A stretch of DNA of 6,054 nt, taken from Candidatus Woesearchaeota archaeon. Its GTDB lineage: Archaea; Nanobdellota; Nanobdellia; Woesearchaeales; 21-14-0-10-32-9. The notes under the pieces are model-generated. The model was not told the DNA's origin. It saw only the letters and a list, made by a program, of their open reading frames with translations, and made no database searches. Below, one piece after another: positions 1-5,487 of the stretch; positions within the stretch are counted from its first letter, which is position 1, and each line of letters starts with the position of its first letter. The position numbers and the translations under genes were made by a program. The stretch spans positions 1 through 6,054 of the forward strand of contig PWLK01000027.1 of the NCBI GenBank assembly GCA_003560545.1. Direction: 5' to 3'.

Positions 1-985
1 ACTCTAAGAGGAATAAAGAGAGAACATCCCTATTCCTAGCACCAATAGCCTTCATAACACCAATATCACGAGTACGCTCCATAACACTCATATACATCGT
101 ATTAGCAATACCCACACCACCAACAACCAGGCTGATGGCTGCGATGCCAACAACTACAGCTGTAACCACGTTTAAAACAGTGCTGAAAGTATCAAGAAGC
201 TGCTGAGGTGTTGTAACACTAAAAGTTTCCTGGCCTTCCCTGTCACCTCTGTGGCGCCTTAAATCGCTCCTAATCCTCTGGGCAACATCATCTATTTCGT
301 TAACATTTTCTGCTTTTGCAAAAATCGTAGCATAATTCCTTTCGTTACCAGTCACTTCCCTTAGGACTTCTTCATTAACAACCATGCTGCCATCCGTCTG
401 GAAAGAGCCAGTCCTCTCCATTACACCTATAACTGTGAATTCCTGGTCTCCAATTATAATCCTGTCACGCACATCCAGCCTTGTATTTCCAAGAACAGGG
501 CGATCATAGTAATTGTAACCAATTAATACGCTGTACCGGTCGTTGCTCCTAAGCATCCTACCATACTGGACTTCGTAATCATTTGTCTCGATAATATAAT
601 TCCGTTCATCTGTATCCCTTGGAAGGCTACCTACGAATTCAAAAGATAACTCTTCGTTAACCTCCACCATCACAGGCTCTATAAGGAAGCCTGTTGCAAG
701 ATCCACACCGCGGACACGTCTTACCACGTCCAAATCAGCTTCTGTTAATGGCGATGCAGTAGAAGTACCAGGCGGGCCGAATCCAAGGCTTCTGGCCTGC
801 ACGCTAATCCTTTCAACGCCCAACAACTGAAATTGTTGTGAGACTGCTTGTTCAAGGCCTTGGCTAAGGCTGATAAGGCTAACGACTGCGGCTATGCCTA
901 TTATTATACCTACCATGGTAAGCCAGCTTCTCAGCCCTCGCCTTTTCAGGCTCTGCGTCGATATCTTAAGGTATTCTCCAAGCAT
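1..985 (-). CDS. MacB/FtsX-type ABC transporter permease, C-terminus cut off by window edge
   Basis: Translating the minus strand from the ATG at 983-985 gives 328 codons with no stop before the window ends; family members are near 400 residues, so about 75 residues with the last two membrane helices are missing. Seen: a cytoplasmic start (MLGEYLKISTQSLKRRGLRS), a first membrane helix at residues 21-42 (begins SWLTMVGIIIGIAAVVS), a long hydrophilic extracytoplasmic domain at about 45-260 (MacB_PCD type, with the strand-rich segment DRIIIGDQEFTVIGVMERTG), a second helix at about 270-293, then the coupling segment MERTRDIGVMKAIGARNRDV (302-321), the classic FtsX/MacB signature that touches the ATPase. 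AGGAG at 992-996 lies 6 nt before the ATG and fixes the start. It follows the surface protein and ATPase on the same strand, so it is the membrane subunit of that transporter. Substrate unknown. The last 40 codons use T-ending codons far more than the first 40 (24 against 7). Confidence 0.93.
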   Translation of the reverse strand, partial: MLGEYLKISTQSLKRRGLRSWLTMVGIIIGIAAVVSLISLSQGLEQAVSQQFQLLGVERISVQARSLGFGPPGTSTASPLTEADLDVVRRVRGVDLATGFLIEPVMVEVNEELSFEFVGSLPRDTDERNYIIETNDYEVQYGRMLRSNDRYSVLIGYNYYDRPVLGNTRLDVRDRIIIGDQEFTVIGVMERTGSFQTDGSMVVNEEVLREVTGNERNYATIFAKAENVNEIDDVAQRIRSDLRRHRGDREGQETFSVTTPQQLLDTFSTVLNVVTAVVVGIAAISLVVGGVGIANTMYMSVMERTRDIGVMKAIGARNRDVLSLFLLE

Positions 986-1031
986 TTTAAACTCCTGCCA
1001 ACACTAAAAAAAAGGGTTTAAAAGAAAAAAG
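986..1031 (-). terminator. Oligo-T tracts between surface-protein gene and permease gene (possible weak terminator)
   Basis: On the minus strand the stop codon of the surface-protein gene is followed at once by T6 (1030-1025), T4 (1023-1020) and T8 (1013-1006), then by the permease ribosome site. Archaeal RNA polymerase can terminate at runs of T without a hairpin, so part of the transcription may stop here and lower permease expression relative to the upstream genes. No hairpin is visible. The tracts could equally be ordinary AT-rich spacer. Confidence 0.35.
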
Positions 1032-2261
1032 TTAGTCTTCCCTGTGCTTCTTCTTTTTCTTCTTATAATACCATATTCCTATGATTACAAGAACCACGAG
1101 GATTAACAGTACCAAGCCTGTTCCCCCGTTTCCATCCTGGTTCTCCCTCGGCATGAATTCAACGTTGAAAGTCTCTGTTTGCGGGTTGTTCAGGGCATCC
1201 TTGTATTCAAGGGTTACAGGGAATGTTACCATGTCAGGATTTGAAGCTTTAACCCTGTACCTAACGGTTTGGTAATCATCGCTGAAAATGTTCCCTATGT
1301 AAACGCTTTCTGACGGGGATAAGAGTTCGAAGTCATCGCTTTCGCCCAGCCTCACGGTTAGAAGCTTTAAGTCTGATAGGCCTTTGTTGACAATGCTGAA
1401 GACTACTTCTCCGGTAAGCCTGTCCTTGTTAAGCTCTGTGTTATCTATAAGGACTTCGAGATCTGGCTCTGAGTTTATCATTACACCCACCATTGTTGTC
1501 TGGTTGATGAACCTCCCTGCGTCCGTGGTGTACATTAAGTGTACTGGCAACTTATGTATGCCTGCTTCTGCGTCAGGGTAAGCGTTCAGGGTGAATGTGA
1601 ACTCAGAGGTTTGCCCTGGGCTGATCCTGCTCACAGATTTCTGGTTGGTTGAACCCGAAGGAACTATGGGGATGTCTGCAAGTATTGTGTTACCTGCAAT
1701 TATAGGGTTCAGGCCAAGTGCCACGGTTACATCTCTCAGGCTTTCCCCTGTCGCAAGGTTTTTCAAGGAAAGGGTTAAGTCAGACGCTCCGCCTGGGACT
1801 AGGCTTTCAGGCTCTAGGCGTACGTTGCTTACTGAGAGGATCGCCTGAGAGGTCTGCACTTGCACAGGTATCCTCGTCGTTGATTCTACGCCTGGCATGT
1901 TTCCAATCCTGTAATTGAAGTGAAGGTTATTCCTTCCTTCAGGGGCGTCGCTTTCAACCATTACCCTGTACCTCAAGGTGTAGTCTTTCTGTGTTCCAAG
2001 AACAGGTATTTCTTTTATCCTGTCCCTTTCTGATACGAGGCGGAACGGGAAAGAATCCACGAATTCTATTTCTATGTTCCTCGCATCGCTTTGCCCGATG
2101 TTCTGCACGTTAATCCATACTTCTACGATTCTTCCTGGCTCTGCAGGCATAGGGTCTTGTGTTGACACCGAATACCTTAACACAGGGTTTTCCTGGGCGG
2201 CTGCGCCTGCCACTAATAACAGGAGCATTGCTGTTGCCGCGATTATAATCTTGCTTTTCAT
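1032..2261 (-). CDS. Secreted, C-terminally anchored surface protein with three Ig-like (COG1361/CARDB-like) domains; ABC transporter partner
   Basis: A 409-residue protein. Residues 1-22 form a signal peptide (Lys-rich start, MLLLLVAG core, cleavage likely after AAA). The body reads as three beta-sandwich domains at about 25-135, 140-265 and 268-372, with the pattern seen in archaeal COG1361 and NEW3/CARDB domains (VWINVQNIGQSDARNIEIEF; LTLSLKNLATGESLRDVTV; VVFSIVNKGLSDLKLLTVRL). After a Gly/Asn-rich hinge (NQDGNGGTG), one membrane helix (380-399) ends in YYKKKKKKHRED, so the bulk faces outside and the basic tail inside. A strong GAGGAGG site (2271-2277) directly follows the ATPase stop codon and lies 9 nt before the ATG. 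Placement between ATPase and permease suggests an extracytoplasmic adaptor, filling the role MacA plays in bacteria; that role is inference. No enzymatic motif is seen. Confidence 0.88.
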   Translation of the reverse strand: MKSKIIIAATAMLLLLVAGAAAQENPVLRYSVSTQDPMPAEPGRIVEVWINVQNIGQSDARNIEIEFVDSFPFRLVSERDRIKEIPVLGTQKDYTLRYRVMVESDAPEGRNNLHFNYRIGNMPGVESTTRIPVQVQTSQAILSVSNVRLEPESLVPGGASDLTLSLKNLATGESLRDVTVALGLNPIIAGNTILADIPIVPSGSTNQKSVSRISPGQTSEFTFTLNAYPDAEAGIHKLPVHLMYTTDAGRFINQTTMVGVMINSEPDLEVLIDNTELNKDRLTGEVVFSIVNKGLSDLKLLTVRLGESDDFELLSPSESVYIGNIFSDDYQTVRYRVKASNPDMVTFPVTLEYKDALNNPQTETFNVEFMPRENQDGNGGTGLVLLILVVLVIIGIWYYKKKKKKHRED

Positions 2262-2277
2262 TTTCTTTTTCCTCCTC

Positions 2278-3042
2278 TTAATTTTCGTTTAAGTACTTGG
2301 ATGTGTCTTCATCCAATGATTTTACTATCATTCCGTCTTTTATGTATATCAGGCGGTTGGCTTGCTTGGCTACTCTTTCATCGTGTGTTACCATGACTAT
2401 GGTTGTTCCTTTTTCCTTGTGCAGCTTTTTCAGGAAGTCAAGGACGGTTTCCCCTGACTTGCTGTCAAGGTTTCCTGTGGGCTCGTCTGCGAGTATTACT
2501 TCGGGGTCTCCTGCTAGTGCTCTTGCTATTGCCACTCTTTGCTGCTGGCCCCCGCTTAGCTGTGTTGGCCTGTTCTGGTACTTGTCTGACAGGCCTACCA
2601 GGGAGAGGTAGTTTTCTGCTAGTTTCTCCCTTTTTGTTCCTGAGTATCCCTGGAATGTAAGGGGGAGCATCACGTTTTCCTTTGCGGTCAATGAGTTTAT
2701 GAGGTTGAATTGCTGGAATATGAATCCTATAGTCCTACCGCGGATTTGTGCGAGGCCTGACTCAGTCATTTTTGCTATATTTTTCCCGTTCAGGTGCACT
2801 ACGCCTCTGCTTGGCACGTCCAGGCATCCTATCATGTTCATCAGCGTGCTTTTTCCTGAGCCGCTGGGGCCCATTACGGCGAGAAATTCTCCTCTTCTCA
2901 CTTTGAGTGTTGCTCCTCTTAATGCGTGGAATTTGACGTCGCCCATCTTATATGTTTTCCATACGCCGTCTAATTCTATTACGTGGCCGTTTGGAGCTTG
3001 GTTTTTCACGGATTTCTTTTTTGCAGTCTTTGTTTTTTGCAT
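2278..3042 (-). CDS. MacB/LolD-type ABC transporter ATP-binding protein
   Basis: A 254-residue ATPase that powers the adjacent permease from the cytoplasmic face. All nucleotide-binding motifs are present in order: aromatic A-loop Tyr31, Walker A GPSGSGKST (58-66), Q-loop FIFQQFNL (around 110), signature LSGGQQQRVAIARAL (162-176), Walker B VILADE with catalytic Glu187, D-loop NLD (191-193) and switch His220 in MVTHDE. The FQQFNLI and EPTGNLDS wording is that of the MacB/LolD/FtsE group. About 20 residues rich in Lys precede the domain (MQKTKTAKKKSVKNQ), slightly longer than usual. AGGT at 3051-3054 lies 8 nt upstream of the ATG. The PadR-like gene ends 16 nt upstream and the surface-protein ribosome site abuts the stop codon, so this is one operon. 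It should be complete and active; the cargo cannot be read from the sequence. Confidence 0.95.
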   Translation of the reverse strand: MQKTKTAKKKSVKNQAPNGHVIELDGVWKTYKMGDVKFHALRGATLKVRRGEFLAVMGPSGSGKSTLMNMIGCLDVPSRGVVHLNGKNIAKMTESGLAQIRGRTIGFIFQQFNLINSLTAKENVMLPLTFQGYSGTKREKLAENYLSLVGLSDKYQNRPTQLSGGQQQRVAIARALAGDPEVILADEPTGNLDSKSGETVLDFLKKLHKEKGTTIVMVTHDERVAKQANRLIYIKDGMIVKSLDEDTSKYLNEN

Positions 3043-3058
3043 TTTCAGGCACCTATGT

Positions 3059-3522
3059 TCATATTTGTTGGAGTTTCTTTGTTGTTTCGTTTAGTATTTT
3101 CTTTATTTTTGCTTTGTTCTTTTTTACTTTGTTTTCTTTTATTAGGCGGAACATTTCTTTTTTGAGGGCGTTTGTCTCTTTTTGCACTTCTATGAATGAG
3201 ACGTTTCCTTTTTTTACTTCTTCTACTAGTTCCATTTCCGAGTCTATAGGTATTCCGTATATGGAGTTAAGCATCCTGTACGTGTTTTCCAGTGATTCTA
3301 TCATGAATTGCTTTTCCTCGGATTTCTTTTTCAGCTCTTGTTTTCCGCAGGGCGTTGTTCTATTATGCCTTCTTTTGCTAATTGGTCCAGGGCAGGGTAG
3401 ATTGAGCCGTAGCTTGGCTTCCATCCTAGTTCTTCCTGTATTTCTGCGGCTAGCTCTGTACCAGACATAGGCTTTTTGCTTAGCATGTTTATCATGATTG
3501 TTTTTAGTTGGCCTCTCATCAT
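3059..3522 (-). pseudogene. PadR-family transcriptional regulator, broken by a frameshift or short deletion in the wing
   Basis: The ATG at 3520-3522 opens a 63-residue frame with a clear PadR winged helix (MRGQLKTIMINMLSKKPMSG, then TELAAEIQEELGWKPSYGSI and YPALDQLAKEGIIEQ) that stops at 3331. The rest lies in the -1 frame down to 3059: KQELKKKSEEKQFMIESLEN, then a long Glu/Lys-rich helical segment ending NETTKKLQQI, as expected for the PadR C-terminal dimerisation helices. Codons ending in T are almost absent in that second frame (two in about 90), as in intact neighbours, so it was recently coding. Adding one base near 3331-3365 would give about 154 residues. The wing motif K-Y-x-L-T expected after GIIE is missing, so a deletion of about 25-28 bases is also possible. 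No canonical -1 slippery heptamer is visible. GTGA at 3529-3532 is the only Shine-Dalgarno-like element. It heads the ABC operon and faces the paired palindromes, so it was probably an autoregulator. It could still be an assembly error. Confidence 0.82.
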
Positions 3523-3535
3523 TTTTCTTCACGTT

Positions 3536-3565
3536 TTTATCGGAATCGATATCGATAACGATAAA
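3536..3565. promoter_or_regulatory. Palindromic operator-like site 1 (overlaps predicted PadR operon transcription start)
   Basis: A 30-bp imperfect palindrome centred between 3550 and 3551: outer arms TTTATCG (3536-3542) and CGATAAA (3559-3565), inner perfect 12-mer ATCGATATCGAT (3545-3556); 13 of 15 base pairs of the dyad match. CG steps occur every 6 bp (3541, 3547, 3553, 3559). It begins 14 bp upstream of the PadR ATG and covers the start point predicted from the TATA box at 3582-3589, a position expected for a repressor. Confidence 0.72.
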
Positions 3566-3581
3566 TGGGAATGAAAGGTTG

Positions 3582-3596
3582 TTTAAATACTTTTCG
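3582..3596 (-). promoter_or_regulatory. Predicted archaeal promoter (BRE + TATA) of the PadR-ABC operon
   Basis: On the minus strand CGAAAAG (3596-3590) is followed directly by TATTTAAA (3589-3582), a good BRE-TATA pair. A usual spacing puts the start near 3558, giving a leader of about 36 nt before the PadR ATG. The two palindromes sit on either side of this TATA box, which implies repression of the operon. Confidence 0.6.
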
Positions 3597-3619
3597 GTTC
3601 CGATATCGAAAACGATAAA
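3590..3619. promoter_or_regulatory. Palindromic operator-like site 2 (overlaps BRE of PadR operon promoter)
   Basis: Second copy of the same element, centred between 3604 and 3605, exactly 54 bp from site 1 (about five helical turns). The stretch 3600-3619 matches 3546-3565 at 18 of 20 positions, and 11 of 15 dyad pairs match around the core CGATATCG (3601-3608). The 6-bp CG rhythm is kept (3595, 3601, 3607, 3613). It covers the BRE of the leftward promoter and ends 16 bp before the BRE of the rightward promoter. Confidence 0.7.
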
Positions 3620-3635
3620 ACTCCTTAGTGGTAAA

Positions 3636-3650
3636 CGAAAAGCATAAAAA
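3636..3650 (+). promoter_or_regulatory. Predicted archaeal promoter (BRE + TATA) of the yjbQ operon, probably leaderless
   Basis: CGAAAAG (3636-3642), identical to the BRE of the leftward promoter, precedes CATAAAAA (3643-3650). The usual TATA-to-start distance lands at about 3674, the A of the yjbQ ATG. No Shine-Dalgarno sequence exists between promoter and ATG, which agrees with a leaderless message. Confidence 0.6.
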
Positions 3651-3673
3651 CACATAAGAAAAAAAACACGTAT

Positions 3674-4063
3674 ATGATAAAAGAAATCACAATCCAGACA
3701 AAGAAAAGAAACGAAATAATAGACGTAACAAAACACGTGGAAGAAGCAGCCCGAAACATAGAAAACGGCATTATAACGGCTTATGTTCCGCACACCACAG
3801 CAGGCATCACGATAAACGAAAACGCGGACCCAACCGTAAAAGAAGACATGCTCAGAAAACTAAGCGAACTAATACCAGAAAAAGATGATTATAAGCACGC
3901 AGAAGGAAACAGCGACTCACATTTGAAAGCAACACTAACAGGAAACAGCACAACAATCATCGTAAAAAACGGAAAGCCCTTACTGGGAACCTGGCAGGGA
4001 ATAATGTTCTGCGAATACGACGGACCAAGAACAAGAAAACTAATAATACACGTAAAAAAATGA
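3674..4063 (+). CDS. yjbQ: YjbQ-family protein (UPF0047, COG0432; 'secondary thiamine-phosphate synthase' family)
   Basis: A complete 129-residue single-domain protein, near the family's usual length. Recognisable conserved blocks: PHTTAGITINENADP (39-53) with His40 and Glu49, the SDSHLKA block (80-86) with His83, the block LLGTWQGI (103-110), and EYDGPRTRK near the end (114-122). Members form compact trimers with a cluster of conserved His/Glu residues. Some bacterial members show weak thiamine-phosphate synthase activity in vivo, but the true reaction is not settled, so the name should be read as a family label. The ATG at 3674 has no ribosome site and matches the predicted transcription start, suggesting leaderless translation. 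The stop overlaps the next start by 4 nt (ATGA at 4060-4063), so it is translationally coupled with the membrane protein downstream. It diverges from the PadR operon across a shared control region. Confidence 0.93.
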   Translation: MIKEITIQTKKRNEIIDVTKHVEEAARNIENGIITAYVPHTTAGITINENADPTVKEDMLRKLSELIPEKDDYKHAEGNSDSHLKATLTGNSTTIIVKNGKPLLGTWQGIMFCEYDGPRTRKLIIHVKK

Positions 4064-4623
4064 AAGAACACCACTTCATAAAATCACTGGAACACGCATA
4101 CAAAAAATACAAATACAGAATCCTCCTCGCAATAGGATTCATAATAGGAATATCCCTGGTAGCACTAGTAATAGGAAGATCATTTGCATTCGGCGAAACA
4201 ACAAGCCTAACAGCATTCATAATTATACACTTCGCAGGATACCTATTCTTCATACTATCCGCAGTAGAACTACTATTCATACACATGGTAATATCCGGAT
4301 ACAACCCCTACCTGCTAATATTCCTAGCACTAGCAACCGCGATACCCGCACAAGCCATAGACTACCACATCGGAAAACTCGCAAGCGACAAAGTCATCCG
4401 CGACATAATAGGAGAAAAAAGATACGAAAAATCCAGGGGAAGAATAGAAAAATACGGGAACCCCGCACTATTCATATTCAACGTATTCCCACTATCCTCC
4501 CCTATACTCATACTAGTCGCAGGAATGCTAAAATACGACTACAAAAAAGTCCTACTATACTCAATAACAGGACTCACAATAAAATACTCAGTCATAGTAC
4601 TAGCACTCACATACATATTCTAA
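4060..4623 (+). CDS. VTT/DedA-superfamily membrane protein, YqaA (COG1238)-like, copy 1
   Basis: A complete 187-residue integral membrane protein. Hydrophobic stretches lie at about 20-41, 47-75, 81-100, 134-156 and 162-187. The C-terminal half has the VTT (SNARE-associated Golgi/DedA) layout: a basic amphipathic segment (GEKRYEKSRGRIEKYGNP, 118-135), a proline-containing probable re-entrant helix (FNVFPLSSPILILVAGM), then a final helix containing GLTIKY, which resembles the G-x-x-x-[RK]-Y of YqaA-type proteins. DedA relatives act in lipid or undecaprenyl-phosphate handling and membrane energetics; whether this protein does so is inference. The two arginines of the DedA R-F-x-P-x-x-R motif are replaced here by Asn141 and Ser147. 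Only 3 of 187 codons end in T. It overlaps yjbQ by 4 nt, has no Shine-Dalgarno site, and is followed 4 nt later by a paralogue. Confidence 0.82.
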   Translation: MKEHHFIKSLEHAYKKYKYRILLAIGFIIGISLVALVIGRSFAFGETTSLTAFIIIHFAGYLFFILSAVELLFIHMVISGYNPYLLIFLALATAIPAQAIDYHIGKLASDKVIRDIIGEKRYEKSRGRIEKYGNPALFIFNVFPLSSPILILVAGMLKYDYKKVLLYSITGLTIKYSVIVLALTYIF

Positions 4624-4627
4624 AAAA

Positions 4628-5177
4628 ATGAAGGCTCACGCAAAGAAAACATACGAATTCGCAAAAAAACACGTGTTAGGATTAGTAATATTTGGAGCAC
4701 TCCTCCTAGGAACCATATCTGCAGGTATCACAATAGGAAGGGCGTTCCTGACAGGCACAGACATCCTCCTTGGACAATTCGTATTATTCCACTTCGCAGC
4801 ATACATATTCTTCATAATATCATCAGCGGAAATGTTCTACATAAAAGCAATCCTATCAGGGCACCCCGCTATAATTGTTTATGGGCTCGCATTGCTAACA
4901 GCGATAACGGCGCAAGCAATAAATTATTTAATAGGATTTTTCTTCAGTGAAAAAAATAATAAAATACACAGTAGGGGAGAAAAGATTGGAAAAAGCAAGG
5001 AAAAAAATTGAGAGGTACGGAAACCCTGTAATAATCATCTTCAACTTATTCCCATTATCCTCGCCATTATTGTCATTTGCCGCAGGCATGATCAAGTATA
5101 CATACTGGAAACTACTATTGTTCTCACTGGTAGGTCTCTCAATAAAATACGCAGTGCTAACCCTGATATTTTACTAG
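4628..5177 (+). pseudogene. VTT/YqaA-like membrane protein, copy 2, reading frame shifted at an A7 run
   Basis: The ATG at 4628 reads 127 codons to 5011, but after residue 108 the product stops resembling copy 1. The missing half continues in the +1 frame to the TAG at 5175-5177 (VGEKRLEKARKKIERYGNP, FNLFPLSSPLLSFAAGM, GLSIKY). Removing one A from the run of seven at 4950-4956 joins the halves into 182 residues that align with copy 1 without a gap across the junction (GFFFSEKIIKYTVGEKR against GKLASDKVIRDIIGEKR). Both halves keep the local codon bias, so the break is recent, a sequencing error, or bypassed by slippage on the A run. As in copy 1, the membrane re-entrant motif is FPLSSP. It starts 4 nt after copy 1 without a ribosome site. 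The unshifted product would keep the N-terminal helices but lose the VTT signature half. Confidence 0.85.
4950..4956 (+). other. Run of seven A at the frameshift junction of VTT copy 2
   Basis: Seven consecutive A residues between AGTG and TAAT sit exactly where the alignment with copy 1 changes frame. One fewer A restores the full protein. Such runs are prone to sequencing error, replication slippage and transcriptional slippage. Confidence 0.8.
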
Positions 5178-5185
5178 AAAAAAAG

Positions 5186-5437
5186 ATGCAAAAGAAAAAC
5201 AAAAATTATGGGAAACTTGTTTACCTTATACCACTAGCATGGATAACCGGCGGAATAATCTACGCAAGGTCCATTGAAGGATTCGCCGCAATAGGAATAG
5301 GGATACTGTTCCTCGTAAGCGGAATAAGCATGCTCTCAGGAATATTTACTTGGAGAATGACAGGAAAATGGTATTACGGCATAGCAGGATTCATAGCCAT
5401 AAACATACTACTATTTCTACTTTTACGCTATGCTTGA
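5186..5437 (+). CDS. Small membrane protein of unknown function, three predicted helices
   Basis: An 83-residue protein I do not recognise. It starts with a basic stretch (MQKKNKNYGK) and has three hydrophobic segments at about 11-27 (LVYLIPLAWITGGIIYA), 32-53 (GFAAIGIGILFLVSGISML and on) and 63-81 (ending NILLFLLLRYA), separated by ARSIEG and WRMTGKWYYG. By the positive-inside rule the N-terminus is probably cytoplasmic. No catalytic motif is visible. It starts 8 nt after the VTT copy 2 stop codon, behind a run of seven A rather than a Shine-Dalgarno site, so it belongs to the yjbQ-VTT operon and may work with the VTT proteins. Composition and codon use fit a real gene. Confidence 0.7.
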   Translation: MQKKNKNYGKLVYLIPLAWITGGIIYARSIEGFAAIGIGILFLVSGISMLSGIFTWRMTGKWYYGIAGFIAINILLFLLLRYA

Positions 5438-5444
5438 ATAGAAA

Positions 5445-5459
5445 CCGAAACAATTAATA
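5445..5459 (+). promoter_or_regulatory. Predicted promoter (BRE + TATA) of the GNAT gene
   Basis: CCGAAAC (5445-5451) followed by AATTAATA (5452-5459) resembles the other two promoters here. It predicts transcription starting near 5483-5488, downstream of the ATG at 5473 and next to the ATG at 5488, which supports the later start codon and a leaderless message. Confidence 0.5.
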
Positions 5460-5487
5460 ATCCTAAAAAAAAATGTTGTGCTCCCCT

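Noticed and set aside
1081..2660. Several plus-strand frames of 64-104 codons opposite the surface-protein and ATPase genes
   Set aside because: They are antisense shadows of well-supported genes, with no ribosome sites, domains or consistent composition.
3325..3370. Programmed -1 ribosomal frameshifting in the PadR gene
   Set aside because: No X-XXY-YYZ heptamer stands in the zero frame before the TGA (the nearest is GGAAAAC, not canonical), no clear downstream structure is visible, and the wing motif is absent after joining.
3536..3619. CRISPR repeats
   Set aside because: Only two imperfect copies exist, each palindromic and placed on promoter elements; the interval is better explained as an operator pair around a TATA box.
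3059..3793. A 244-codon minus-strand frame starting at 3793
   Set aside because: Only its last third is coding (the PadR C-terminus). The upstream part reads through the control region and the antisense of yjbQ and gives Phe/Tyr/Cys-rich nonsense; the PadR start at 3522 in another frame carries the real winged helix.
5473..5487. Upstream ATG at 5473 as the GNAT start
   Set aside because: It adds MLCSP before the typical GNAT beginning MIIKKAT, and lies only 21 bp from the start of the TATA box, upstream of the expected transcription start.
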